Assembly (NCBI RefSeq): GCF_007997015.1
Contig: NZ_VOSM01000003.1
Coordinates: 310,001-374,000, forward strand
Direction: 5' to 3'
DNA length: 64,000 nucleotides
Source of the DNA: Lujinxingia vulgaris
Lineage (GTDB): Bacteria > Myxococcota_A > Bradymonadia > Bradymonadales > Bradymonadaceae
Both the position numbers and the translations under genes were made by a program. The notes beneath the pieces were generated by a model. The model ran no database searches, was not told the origin of the DNA, and was given only the letters and a program-made list of their open reading frames with translations. Shown here piece by piece: positions 35,837 through 45,614 of the stretch (position 1 is the first letter of the stretch; the number at the start of each line of letters is the position of its first letter).

Positions 35837-36565
35837 TCAGAGGCGCGCGCGACGCTTCAGGCGCTCCAGGCGCGGATGATCCGGCTTGAGCTTCTCCAGA
35901 CGCTCGATGGCGCGTTGTATCATCGCCTTATTCTGCGTGTTGATCGCAAAGCGCGCGCAGAGCACAAAGACCTCCGGGTTATCCGGCTCCATGCTCATGG
36001 ACTGAGTCAGAAGCCGGCCGGTCTCATCGACGACCTCACGACTGGTCGGATCGAGTTTAAAGCGGGTGTAGGCGAGGTTGGCCAGGATGATGCCTCGCGA
36101 GGGATCGTAGGCCACGGCGCGTGTGAGCACGTCGTTGGCCGCGTTGAAATCGCCCAGGCGCAGGTAGGTCAGGCCGTCACGAAAGTAGATATCGCCCATG
36201 GCCGCAGCGTCCGGATCGACGCCGGGCACCTCCACACGCGCCGGTGCAGCGGCGGGCTTGTTCGAGGGCGGCTCCTGCTGCTGGTGCGACTGAATCTCGA
36301 CGACCGCCCGGCCGATGGCCCGGCGAATATCGAGCGCCTTGCGCGTCAGGTCCATATCGCCCAGACGCTGGAAGTTCTCGGCGCGGTAGAAACGTTCGTA
36401 GCGCTCGTAGCGGCTGCGCACCTCTTCCATCTCGGAGCCCGGCGCCAGGTTGAGCACGACATAGGGATCGCCTGTGCTCTGAATGCGCTCGTAGTCCTCA
36501 TGCACAATCGTCTGGATGCGGCCCAGGCGGCTGGCGCGGTCGTCGCTTTCGTCGGGATTACCCAT
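35837..36565 (-). CDS. J-like/TPR protein without HPD
   Basis: A 242-residue soluble protein. Residues 33-90 follow a J-domain pattern (DPYVVLNLAPGSEMEEVRSR then helices), but the HPD site is replaced by FYRAENF, so co-chaperone activity is not expected. After a Gln/Pro linker (about 93-110) come TPR helices: YLRLGDFNAANDVLTRAV, GIILANLAYTRFKLD and the basic tail ERLKRRARL. It resembles in plan the protein at 23580-24347. It ends 3 bp from the convergent gene's stop and is divergent from queA. Confidence 0.72.
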   Translation of the reverse strand: MGNPDESDDRASRLGRIQTIVHEDYERIQSTGDPYVVLNLAPGSEMEEVRSRYERYERFYRAENFQRLGDMDLTRKALDIRRAIGRAVVEIQSHQQQEPPSNKPAAAPARVEVPGVDPDAAAMGDIYFRDGLTYLRLGDFNAANDVLTRAVAYDPSRGIILANLAYTRFKLDPTSREVVDETGRLLTQSMSMEPDNPEVFVLCARFAINTQNKAMIQRAIERLEKLKPDHPRLERLKRRARL

Positions 36566-36674
36566 GAAAATGCACTTTTAATCTGGACGGAAGTGTGTTT
36601 TGAGTCCGGAAAAGTCGTCGCTGGCGAGTGTAGCAGGAAGAGCGCCCGGCACAAAGGTTGTGGCAGGGAGAACG

Positions 36675-37838
36675 ATGAGTATCGATGCAAAAAAAGAGCG
36701 CGTGACCCTCGACGTCTGGGCTCGCCATGAAGACGACGTGGCGCTGGACGATGTGGAGGCCTACGACTACGCCCTGCCCCCCGAACTTATTGCCGAGACG
36801 CCCGCCGAGCGCCGCGAGCACTCTCGCCTCCTGGTCTACGAGCGCGCGGGTGAGCGCCTTACGCATACGCGTTTTGATGCGATCGTCGACCATCTGCGTC
36901 CGGGGGACCTGCTGATCTTCAATGATACGAGGGTGGTGCCGGCGCGGCTGGAGGCTTTTAAAGAGACAGGCGGGCGCGTGGAGCTTCTGGCGCTGGAGGT
37001 GGAGCAGCCCGGCGGAGAGCATCGCTGGAGCGAGCCGGCCGCTGGACAGCTTCAGATGCGCTGCATGACGCGGAGCTCCAAGCCGCTTCGCACCGGTATG
37101 ACGCTGACGGTTCGCGCCGGTGATGACGCCTTTCCGGTGGAACTTCTGGAGGTGGCGCCCGGCCGCGCGCTCGTCGCCGTGGACTCGTCCGGGAGCGCGC
37201 TGGCCTTTCTGGAGCGTTTCGGGCGCATTCCCCTTCCTCCTTATATCGAACAGCGCCGTCGAGAGTCCGAGGTCGATGTGGCCATCGACGACAGCGTGCG
37301 CTACCAGACGGTGCTTGCCAGTGAGCCCGGCGCGGTGGCCGCGCCGACGGCGGGACTTCACTTCTCTGAAGTTTTACTTGAAGGACTGGAGGCTCGCGGC
37401 GTGGAGCGCGCTACGCTTACGCTGACCGTGGGGCCCGGCACCTTTAAACCGGTGACCAGCGATACGCTCGATGAGCACCCCATGCATGCCGAGGCCTACC
37501 GAATCCCCGAGGGGCTTAAAGCAAAGGTTGAGGGTTGCAAGGCGCGCGGTGGCCGTGTGATCGCCGTGGGCACCACCTCCGCGCGCGCTCTGGAGGCCGA
37601 AGCCCGCCGCGAGGAGCCCCTTCTGCCCGGGTGGCGACAGACCGATATCTTTTTGCGCCCGGGCGACTCGTTGCGGCTCTGCGATGGTCTGATCACCAAC
37701 TTCCATCTCCCCCGCTCTACGCTGCTCGCGCTGGTGACGGCCTTTGTCGGCTATCCGGCGGTGCGACGCATCTACAACGAGGCGGTCGCCGGCGGATATC
37801 GATTCTACAGCTACGGCGACAGCTCTCTGCTGCTCTGA
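36675..37838 (+). CDS. queA: S-adenosylmethionine:tRNA ribosyltransferase-isomerase
   Basis: A 387-residue QueA, which transfers the ribosyl part of SAM to preQ1-tRNA to give epoxyqueuosine, the step after Tgt. Typical motifs are YDYALPPELIAETP, GDLLIFNDTRVVPARL, AAPTAGLHFS, VGPGTFKPV followed by HPMHAE, and the ending YRFYSYGDS. ATG at 36675 follows GGGAGAA; a TTG at 36600 is in frame but adds no conserved sequence. tgt follows after 36 bp in the standard order. Confidence 0.97.
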   Translation: MSIDAKKERVTLDVWARHEDDVALDDVEAYDYALPPELIAETPAERREHSRLLVYERAGERLTHTRFDAIVDHLRPGDLLIFNDTRVVPARLEAFKETGGRVELLALEVEQPGGEHRWSEPAAGQLQMRCMTRSSKPLRTGMTLTVRAGDDAFPVELLEVAPGRALVAVDSSGSALAFLERFGRIPLPPYIEQRRRESEVDVAIDDSVRYQTVLASEPGAVAAPTAGLHFSEVLLEGLEARGVERATLTLTVGPGTFKPVTSDTLDEHPMHAEAYRIPEGLKAKVEGCKARGGRVIAVGTTSARALEAEARREEPLLPGWRQTDIFLRPGDSLRLCDGLITNFHLPRSTLLALVTAFVGYPAVRRIYNEAVAGGYRFYSYGDSSLLL

Positions 37839-39023
<1,185 letters not shown>

Positions 39024-39255
39024 AGGCGGCGTAAACGCCCCGGCCTGCGCACCCGACGCCGCGCCAGAGCCTGCGCCGGCGCGCGCTTGACCCGCCCCCG
39101 GAAGGCTGCTAATTCACAGCGTCCTTGCGAGCCGGAGAAAATGCCCTTTTGCTGCTGCCGGGAAATAAAACCCTCGCTGCGCCGGGCTATGGCCTCGCCA
39201 GCGAATCTGGCTCGAACCTTTCATCTCTCTCTGCGGTCTGGAGACCTCGCCAATC

Positions 39256-39609
39256 ATGCAAAGCCCCCAACTCGTGATACTCGCACAGGCGGCCGGTGCG
39301 CCGAACCCGATGATGAACCTGGTCTTTATCGGCCTGATGGTGCTGATTTTCTGGTTCATCGTGCTCCGCCCCCAGGCCAAAGAGGCCAAAGCCCACCGCG
39401 ATTTTGTCTCGGGGTTGAAGGCCGGCGATGAGGTCATCTCCGCCGGCGGGCTCTACGGCAAGGTGGTGAGCATCGACGGCGCCATCGCCCATGTGGAGCT
39501 GACCCGGGGCACCAAGGTTCGCTTCGACCGCAATAAGTTGCACCCGATCCCGGGTAGCGCCGTGACCGTTGGCGACCCCGAGCCCGAACAGAAGAAGAAA
39601 GACGACTGA
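39256..39609 (+). CDS. yajC: Sec translocon accessory protein YajC
   Basis: A 117-residue protein with one membrane segment (about residues 16-36, MNLVFIGLMVLIFWFIVLRP) then a short basic cytoplasmic domain (GDEVISAGGLYGKVVSIDG). YajC joins SecDF in the holo-translocon. GGAG at 39240-39243 lies 12 nt upstream, a rather wide spacing. Sits directly before secD. Confidence 0.96.
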   Translation: MQSPQLVILAQAAGAPNPMMNLVFIGLMVLIFWFIVLRPQAKEAKAHRDFVSGLKAGDEVISAGGLYGKVVSIDGAIAHVELTRGTKVRFDRNKLHPIPGSAVTVGDPEPEQKKKDD

Positions 39610-39760
39610 TTTGGCGGCGTCGCCTGACGCCTGCCCCAAGAATGTGTCCGGGCCCTCTACGATGCGGGGTCCGGCTCGCGAATTGACGACAGAGCGCGCT
39701 TTGCCGCCCGGGCCAGGATGGCCCGGCGCTGGCCGCGCGCTCGAACGGAGTTTCGGTTTT

Positions 39761-41575
39761 ATGAAGAGCTCACTGTACCGCTGGGGAGTTGTTGTCGTGG
39801 CCTTTCTGGTCGCGCTCTACGTGCTGACCCCCACGATCATCGACTGGTCCGATGGCAAACTCGACGGCGCCCCGGGAAGCACCGATGGCGTCGCCTCGAT
39901 GTTCCTGGAGACCAATGAAGCTACCGGCCAGGTGACCTGGGAGGGCATCCAGCCCCTGACGCTGGGCCTCGACCTCCAGGGCGGGCTGCTTCTGCAGTAC
40001 CACGTCTATGTCGACCGCGCCGTCCAGGACCGCCTCACGCGTATGGCCTCCGACCTCGAAGAGCGTCTGGCTCAGGAGAAGGAAGGCATTGAGGTGGAGG
40101 CCAATCACCCCCCGGGTGAGACCTACATCGATGTCACGCTGGGAGAGTCGGCCGACAAGGATCTCTTCACCGAAGAGTTCATGGGCTTCTTCCCCAGCAT
40201 GCTGCTGACCGACACGGGCAGCAACACGATGCGCCTGGAGATGGACCCGAACTACATCGACGAGACCAAAGATTTCGCGGTGACCCAGGCCATCGAGACC
40301 ATCCGCTCGCGTATTGACGCGCTGGGTGTGGCCGAGCCTTCCATCACCCGCCAGGGCATGAGCGACATCGTCATTCAGCTCCCGGGCATCCAGGAAGAGA
40401 ACATCGAGCGCGCCAAGGAGCTCATCGGTCAGACCGCGCAGCTTCGCTTCCAGATGGTCGACGACGATGGCACCAACCAGTACTTCGGCCAGTTCCGCGG
40501 CCAGCTCCCCGCGGGCTTTGCGCTTCGCAGCATCGACGGCGGCTACTTCTCGGTGACTCACCAGAGCAAGGACGCGCTCAAGGAGTTCTTCGCCGGCCGC
40601 GCTCCCGACGACCGCGCCATCGGCTACCAGTTCCACCCGGTCTACATCGACCGCGAGAACGGCGTCATCGATGAGCAGCAGTCCTACTGGAAGACCTACC
40701 TGGTCTACCGCGAGGCGGAGCTGACCGGCGACTACATCCAGGATGCCCGCGTGGCGGTCGACCAGCAGTTCAACCGCCCCTACGTCTCGCTGAACTTCGA
40801 CGCCAAGGGCGCCGAGCTCTTCGGGAACACCACCACCGAGTACACCGGCCAGCGTTTCGCCATCATGATGGACGACGAGGTCAACAGCGCTCCGGTGATC
40901 AACGAGCCGATCCTCGGCGGTCGCGCCCAGATCACGCTCGGCTCGATGCAGTCCTACTCCGAGATTCAGCAGGAGGCGCAGGATCTCGTCATCGCGCTTC
41001 GCCACGGTGCGCTCCCCGCGCCGATCGAGCGCCAGTTTGAGACGATCGTCGGCCCGACCCTCGGTCAGGACTCGATTGACTCCTCGATGCGCGCTTTGAT
41101 GGTGGGCAGCATCCTGGTCATCCTCTTTATGCTCATCTACTACCGCCGCAGCGGCTTCATCTCGACGATCGCGCTGACGCTCAACCTGGTGCTGATCATG
41201 GCCGGCCTGGCCGCCATCGGCGCCACGCTGACCCTTCCGGGCATCGCCGGCATCATTCTGACCGTCGGTATGGCCGTCGACGCCAACGTCATCATCTACG
41301 AGCGTATTCGCGAGGAGCTGGTGGTGCGTAAGAAACCCATTCGGGTGGCGGTCAAGGAGGGCTTTGATCTGGCCTTCTCGGCGGTTCTCGATGCCAACAT
41401 CACCACCGGTATCGCCGCGCTGGTTCTGTTGCAGTACGGCACCGGCCCGATTCGCGGTTTTGCTATCACCCTGCTCATCGGGATCGTCTCGACGCTCTTC
41501 ACCGCCGTCTACGTGACGCGCATCCTCTTTGACGACTGGATGGCGCATAGCAAGAAAGACACGCTGAGCATCTGA
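39761..41575 (+). CDS. secD: Protein export membrane protein SecD
   Basis: A 604-residue SecD with a first membrane helix near residues 7-26, a large periplasmic P1 domain (about 30-430) and five further helices, with ending motifs GLAAIGATLTLPGIAGIILT, GMAVDANVIIYERIREEL and ALVLLQYGTGPIRGFA typical of SecD. It uses the proton gradient with SecF to complete translocation. ATG 39761 follows CGGAG; an upstream extension overlapping yajC is dismissed. The P1 domain is about the E. coli size (615 total). Confidence 0.97.
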   Translation: MKSSLYRWGVVVVAFLVALYVLTPTIIDWSDGKLDGAPGSTDGVASMFLETNEATGQVTWEGIQPLTLGLDLQGGLLLQYHVYVDRAVQDRLTRMASDLEERLAQEKEGIEVEANHPPGETYIDVTLGESADKDLFTEEFMGFFPSMLLTDTGSNTMRLEMDPNYIDETKDFAVTQAIETIRSRIDALGVAEPSITRQGMSDIVIQLPGIQEENIERAKELIGQTAQLRFQMVDDDGTNQYFGQFRGQLPAGFALRSIDGGYFSVTHQSKDALKEFFAGRAPDDRAIGYQFHPVYIDRENGVIDEQQSYWKTYLVYREAELTGDYIQDARVAVDQQFNRPYVSLNFDAKGAELFGNTTTEYTGQRFAIMMDDEVNSAPVINEPILGGRAQITLGSMQSYSEIQQEAQDLVIALRHGALPAPIERQFETIVGPTLGQDSIDSSMRALMVGSILVILFMLIYYRRSGFISTIALTLNLVLIMAGLAAIGATLTLPGIAGIILTVGMAVDANVIIYERIREELVVRKKPIRVAVKEGFDLAFSAVLDANITTGIAALVLLQYGTGPIRGFAITLLIGIVSTLFTAVYVTRILFDDWMAHSKKDTLSI

Positions 41576-41666
41576 GCGAGACCCCTAATTACCCGAACGC
41601 GCGAACGCGTCGCCGGCCGGTCATCACGACTCGCCGGCGGCGCCCTCGAATAGCAGTGAGATACTC

Positions 41667-42857
41667 ATGAAGATGTTGCAAATTTACCCCTACGATGCGC
41701 AGAACGACATCATCGGGAAGCGCAAAATCACCGGGATCGTGTCGATCATTCTCATGATCGCGAGCCTGGTGCTGCTGGTCACCGTCGGCCCCAAATGGGG
41801 CATCGACTTTCGCGGCGGCACCGAGCTGATCATCAAGGTCGACCCCAGCGTCACCGACGATGAGGTGCGTGACGCCGCCGCCAGCATCGGGCTGACTGAC
41901 GCCTCGGTGCAGCGTTACGGTGCCGAGAGCGAGGGTCGCTTTATGATCCAGACCCAGGAAGTCTCGGTGGTCGATGAGGTCAAGGTCGAAGAGATCCGCA
42001 ACGCGATGGAAGCGCTGGGCGACCTCGACGCCGCGCTCTGGAACGATGAGCAGCCCGACCGCATGGACCTTCGCTTCAGCGCCCAGAAAGACACCGCGCA
42101 GATCGAGGAGGCCATCCTGGCCACCGGCCTCTCGCAGGTGACGGTGCAGACTGCCGGTCAGGCCGAAGAGGCCTTCTACACGGTGCGCTTCCAGGACCTT
42201 CAGAACATTATTCGCGAAGGGTTCGCGGCGGCGTTCGGCGAAAAATTCACCGAAGCCGGCGGCCTGGAGCGCCTGGAGACGGTCGGCCCGCGCGCCGGTG
42301 AGCAGCTGCGTAACAGCGGTCTGGTCTCGATCATCGTCGCCCTGCTGGCGATCCTCGTCTACATCTGGTTCCGCTTTGACATCCGCTACTCCCCGGGCGC
42401 GGTCGGCGCGCTGGCGCACGACGTGACGATTGCCCTGGGCATGTTCGTTTTGCTGCAGATCGAGATCAGCCTGCCGATCATCGCCGCCGTACTCACCATC
42501 ATCGGTTATTCGCTCAACGACACCATCGTGCTCTTTGACCGCATCCGCGAAGACCTCGACAGCGCCGGCACCAAGCCCCTGATCGAGGTCGTCAACGACG
42601 CGATGAATGAGACGCTCAGCCGTACCCTGATCACCTCGCTGACCACGCTGCTGGCGGTCACCATGATCGCGATTATCGGCACCGGCCTGATTCAGGATTT
42701 CGCCGTCGCGCTGATCATCGGCATCGTCGTCGGTACCTACTCCTCGATCTTCATCGCCGCGCCTTTGATGGTGCGCATGGACGGCTACCTCAAGGAGCGT
42801 CGCAAGGCTCAGGCGCTGCTCGATAAGGCCGACGCCGACCAGGGTGCCAGCGTGTGA
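41667..42857 (+). CDS. secF: Protein export membrane protein SecF
   Basis: A 396-residue SecF: first helix near 22-42, the conserved WGIDFRGGTELIIKV just after, an acidic periplasmic part (about 60-215), then five helices with LAHDVTIALGMF, IGYSLNDTIVLFDRIRED and RTLITSLTTLLAVT. It is longer than E. coli SecF (323) because of the larger periplasmic domain. Partner of SecD 91 bp upstream; the strong terminator at 42891-42927 ends the export unit. Confidence 0.97.
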   Translation: MKMLQIYPYDAQNDIIGKRKITGIVSIILMIASLVLLVTVGPKWGIDFRGGTELIIKVDPSVTDDEVRDAAASIGLTDASVQRYGAESEGRFMIQTQEVSVVDEVKVEEIRNAMEALGDLDAALWNDEQPDRMDLRFSAQKDTAQIEEAILATGLSQVTVQTAGQAEEAFYTVRFQDLQNIIREGFAAAFGEKFTEAGGLERLETVGPRAGEQLRNSGLVSIIVALLAILVYIWFRFDIRYSPGAVGALAHDVTIALGMFVLLQIEISLPIIAAVLTIIGYSLNDTIVLFDRIREDLDSAGTKPLIEVVNDAMNETLSRTLITSLTTLLAVTMIAIIGTGLIQDFAVALIIGIVVGTYSSIFIAAPLMVRMDGYLKERRKAQALLDKADADQGASV

Positions 42858-42890
42858 ACGCAGCCCTGACGCGTTGACGCAAGACGCTTA

Positions 42891-42927
42891 AGAGCCCCGC
42901 GGCGCCCGCCGCGGGGCTCTTTTTTTG
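42891..42927 (+). terminator. Rho-independent terminator of the sec unit
   Basis: Hairpin AGAGCCCCGCGGC / GCCGCGGGGCTCT followed by T7. Confidence 0.96.
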
Positions 42928-43066
42928 AGCAGTAGGCCGCCCCCTCTCCTCTGCGCGGTGAATGACGTTGGGGGGAAACTTTGTTAGGCTCACCGTCGCC
43001 CGGCGCGCCCTTTTGACGAACGACCCCGCGCGCCCTTGTATTGCGCCAGACGCAGGCCCAACGACC

Positions 43067-44821
43067 ATGGAACAGACCTCCCCCGAATGGGTTGTAACCC
43101 GAGCTCAAGACGTCAGCGCCGAGACGCTGGCCGGAGAGCTTGGCGTGCACCCGCTGACCGCACGCATTCTCTTGCAGCGCGGCATTGGCGACGTCGACCA
43201 GGCCGCGCGCTTCTTGAACCCCTCGCTCAAACAGATGGCCGACCCTTTTGGCATGAAGGGCATGGAAGAGGCCGTCGTCGAGGTGCTCACCGCCATCGAT
43301 CGGGGTGAACGCATCATGATCCACGGCGACTACGACGTCGACGGGGTCTGCAGCGTCGCCCTGCTCTACCAGTTTCTGCGCCAGCTCGGCGCCCAGGTCG
43401 AGTACACCATCCCCCAGCGCGATCAGGACGGCTACGGGCTCAACGCGCGCAGCGTGCGCCGCTTTGCCGAGGCGGGTATCTCGCTGATCATCACGACCGA
43501 CTGCGGCGTCTCCAACGTCGAGGAGATTCGGCTGGCCCGGGAGCTGGGCTTGCGCGTGGTGGTGGTCGATCACCACACCGTGCCGCCGGTGCTTCCGCCG
43601 GCCAACGCGATTCTGAACCCCCTGCAGCCCGGCTGCGGCTTCGCCTTCAAACAGCTCGCTGCGGTGGGGGTGACCTTCTGCCTTGTGGTGGCGCTGCGCT
43701 CGACCCTTCGCGACCACGGGGTATTTCGTCACATCCCGGAGCCGGACGTGCGCGAGTACCTGGATCTCGTGGCGCTGGGCACGGTGGCCGACGTGGTGCC
43801 GCTGGTGGATCTCAACCGCATCTTTGTGCGCCACGGCCTCGACGTGCTGGGCGGGCGACGACGCGCCGGGATCTCGGCCTTGATGGAGCGCGCCCGCGTC
43901 GACCAGGGGCCGATCTCTCCGCAGACGATCAGCTTTCGGCTGGCCCCGCGTCTTAACGCTGCCGGTCGCATGGGCGACGCCTCGATCTGCGTGGAGCTTC
44001 TGACCACCGAGAGCTACGCCCGCGCCATCGCCCTGGCCCGCGAGCTTGAGAGCCAGAACAAGGCCCGCCAGGGCCTGGAGCGGGAGCTTCTGGAGCTTGC
44101 GATTCCCGAGGCCGAGCGCGAGGTGGCGCTGGGCCGCCAGATGCTCGTTGTGGCCGGACGGGGCTGGCACCGCGGGGTGCTGGGCATTGTCGCCAGCCGC
44201 CTGGTGGAGCGTTTTCACCGGCCGGTGGCCATGGTGGGCATCGACGAGGAAGGTGTGGGCAAAGGGAGCGTGCGCAGCATCGACGGCATCAACGTCATCG
44301 AGGTGCTGCGCTTCTCCGAAGACCTGCTCGAGACCTTTGGCGGGCACACCGCCGCGGCCGGCCTCTCGCTGCTGGAGAAAAACGTCGAAGCCCTGCGCGA
44401 GCGCCTCGACGAGGGCCTCTGCCGGGGGCTGGAGGGGCGAGTGCTGCCGCAGCGCCGCCTGGACATCGACTGCGAGGTCTGCCTGGGGGAGCTCGATGAG
44501 CGTTTCGGGCGAGATCTGAGGCGGCTGGGCCCCTTCGGGACGGGAAACCGGGAGCCGGTGCTGCTCTGCCGCCAGAGCCAGGCCTCGCATGTGCGGGTGG
44601 TCGGCAACAACCATCTCAAGGCGAAGTTTCGGGGCGGCGGAAATGCCATCGACGGCATCGGGTTCTCTATGGCAGAGGAGGCGGCGCTGCTCAACGTGCC
44701 CGTCGCCGTCGCCTTCGTTCCCCGCTTCGCGACCTTCCGCGGGCGCACTCGCCTGGAGATGCATATCCGCGGTCTGCGCCGCGCCGATGAGCGCTGCCCC
44801 GACCGCGTGCTCACGCCCTGA
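43067..44821 (+). CDS. recJ: Single-strand DNA 5'-3' exonuclease RecJ
   Basis: A 584-residue RecJ of the DHH phosphoesterase family, used in recombination and mismatch repair. The N-terminal metal site is in HGDYDVDGVCS (Tyr89-Asp92), the DHH triad at 168-170 precedes TVPPVLP, and the DHHA1 half carries GRGWHRGVLGIVASRL and FGGHTAAAGLS. An OB-like end finishes the protein. ATG 43067 begins a conserved N-terminus; an in-frame codon at 42962 is dismissed. It lies after the secF terminator and shares direction with it. Confidence 0.96.
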   Translation: MEQTSPEWVVTRAQDVSAETLAGELGVHPLTARILLQRGIGDVDQAARFLNPSLKQMADPFGMKGMEEAVVEVLTAIDRGERIMIHGDYDVDGVCSVALLYQFLRQLGAQVEYTIPQRDQDGYGLNARSVRRFAEAGISLIITTDCGVSNVEEIRLARELGLRVVVVDHHTVPPVLPPANAILNPLQPGCGFAFKQLAAVGVTFCLVVALRSTLRDHGVFRHIPEPDVREYLDLVALGTVADVVPLVDLNRIFVRHGLDVLGGRRRAGISALMERARVDQGPISPQTISFRLAPRLNAAGRMGDASICVELLTTESYARAIALARELESQNKARQGLERELLELAIPEAEREVALGRQMLVVAGRGWHRGVLGIVASRLVERFHRPVAMVGIDEEGVGKGSVRSIDGINVIEVLRFSEDLLETFGGHTAAAGLSLLEKNVEALRERLDEGLCRGLEGRVLPQRRLDIDCEVCLGELDERFGRDLRRLGPFGTGNREPVLLCRQSQASHVRVVGNNHLKAKFRGGGNAIDGIGFSMAEEAALLNVPVAVAFVPRFATFRGRTRLEMHIRGLRRADERCPDRVLTP

Positions 44822-44839
44822 ATCAACCCCCGGTCCCCT

Positions 44840-45163
44840 ATGCCACGCTACCGACGCCCCATCCGCCGGCGCGCGCTGAATATGCGCGCGGCCGCGATTC
44901 AGATCGCCGTACTCACGCTGATGCTCGTCGCCCTGCTCTCCTTCAGAGACGTGATCGGTGTGGGGACCACCGCCTTTGTGGAGTCGCTGACCTCCGAAGA
45001 CGTGCAGGTGGCCGCCCCGGCCACCTCGCCAGCGGGCGAACGCAGCGGCGCGGAGACGCCGACGGTCGACACTGAGAAACGCCCCGAGACCGACGCTGAG
45101 ATGGGCGATACGGCAGCGCCTGACGATGCCGCCGGCGCTCCGGTGCGCCCCGAGGGGACCTGA
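44840..45163 (+). CDS. Small single-pass membrane protein
   Basis: A 107-residue protein of unknown function: basic N-terminus (MPRYRRPIRRRALN), one membrane helix near 18-36 and a Pro/Glu/Ala-rich acidic tail. Codon third positions are G/C-rich as in neighbouring genes, supporting a real gene. It starts 18 bp after recJ and is probably co-transcribed with it. The 43-bp repeat array lies beyond. Confidence 0.62.
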   Translation: MPRYRRPIRRRALNMRAAAIQIAVLTLMLVALLSFRDVIGVGTTAFVESLTSEDVQVAAPATSPAGERSGAETPTVDTEKRPETDAEMGDTAAPDDAAGAPVRPEGT

Positions 45164-45614
45164 AGGCATCGGGCATCCCCTCAATTCTTCTAAAGCGCGA
45201 CAGATTGGCACAGCCGATGCCCTGCCCGCCACCCCTGGTGTGGTATTTTGCAACATGGCATCGCCTCGACCCCACCCCTGGCGTGGTATTTTGCAACATG
45301 GCATCGCCTCGACCCCACCCCTGGCGTGGTATTTTGCAACATGCCATCGCCTCGACCCCACCCCTGGTGTGGTATTTTGCGACATGCCATCGCTTCCGGC
45401 GCGATTTTAAGGCGCGGAAAGGCATCGTGCATCGCTCCGGGCAGGGGCGCGCGCCCTCTCATCAGCTCCCTCCTCCTTCCCGGGCGACCCGGGGATCGGC
45501 GGTGACCGGGCGGTCAGCCCTACCTTGACCGCAGAGCGCCTTTTCGCGACGGTGTTAACGCTTTCTTACGTCGTTGACCCGGGCTTTTGGCCCGTCGCTT
45601 TTAAGGCCTGTGCC
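45164..45614. other. Gene-free interval with the 43-bp repeat array
   Basis: 451 bp between the small membrane protein and the first giant lipoprotein. It contains the tandem array at 45231-45402; beyond it I see no clear hairpin terminator and no secure promoter. TTGACC at 45525 and 45574 lack matching -10 elements. Confidence 0.6.
45231..45402. repeat. 43-bp tandem repeat array, four copies
   Basis: Four head-to-tail copies starting at 45231, 45274, 45317 and 45360; the core ACCCCTGGYGTGGTATTTTG is near identical in each. Copies differ at single positions (GGTGTGG in 1 and 4, GGCGTGG in 2 and 3; ATGGCA in 1 and 2, ATGCCA in 3 and 4; GACA instead of AACA in 4). There are no spacers, so it is not a CRISPR array. 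Long open frames across it (about 90-160 codons on either strand) have no start signal. Confidence 0.95.

Noticed and set aside
39569-39760. Longer start for SecD overlapping yajC
   Set aside because: The added 64 residues match no SecD and would overlap the yajC coding end; ATG 39761 begins the first membrane helix.
42809-45385. Minus-strand frame of 858 codons across recJ and the 43-bp array
   Set aside because: Antisense to recJ and extended only because the repeat array has no stops in that frame.
45231-45402. CRISPR array
   Set aside because: Repeats are directly adjacent with no unique spacers, and no cas genes are present.
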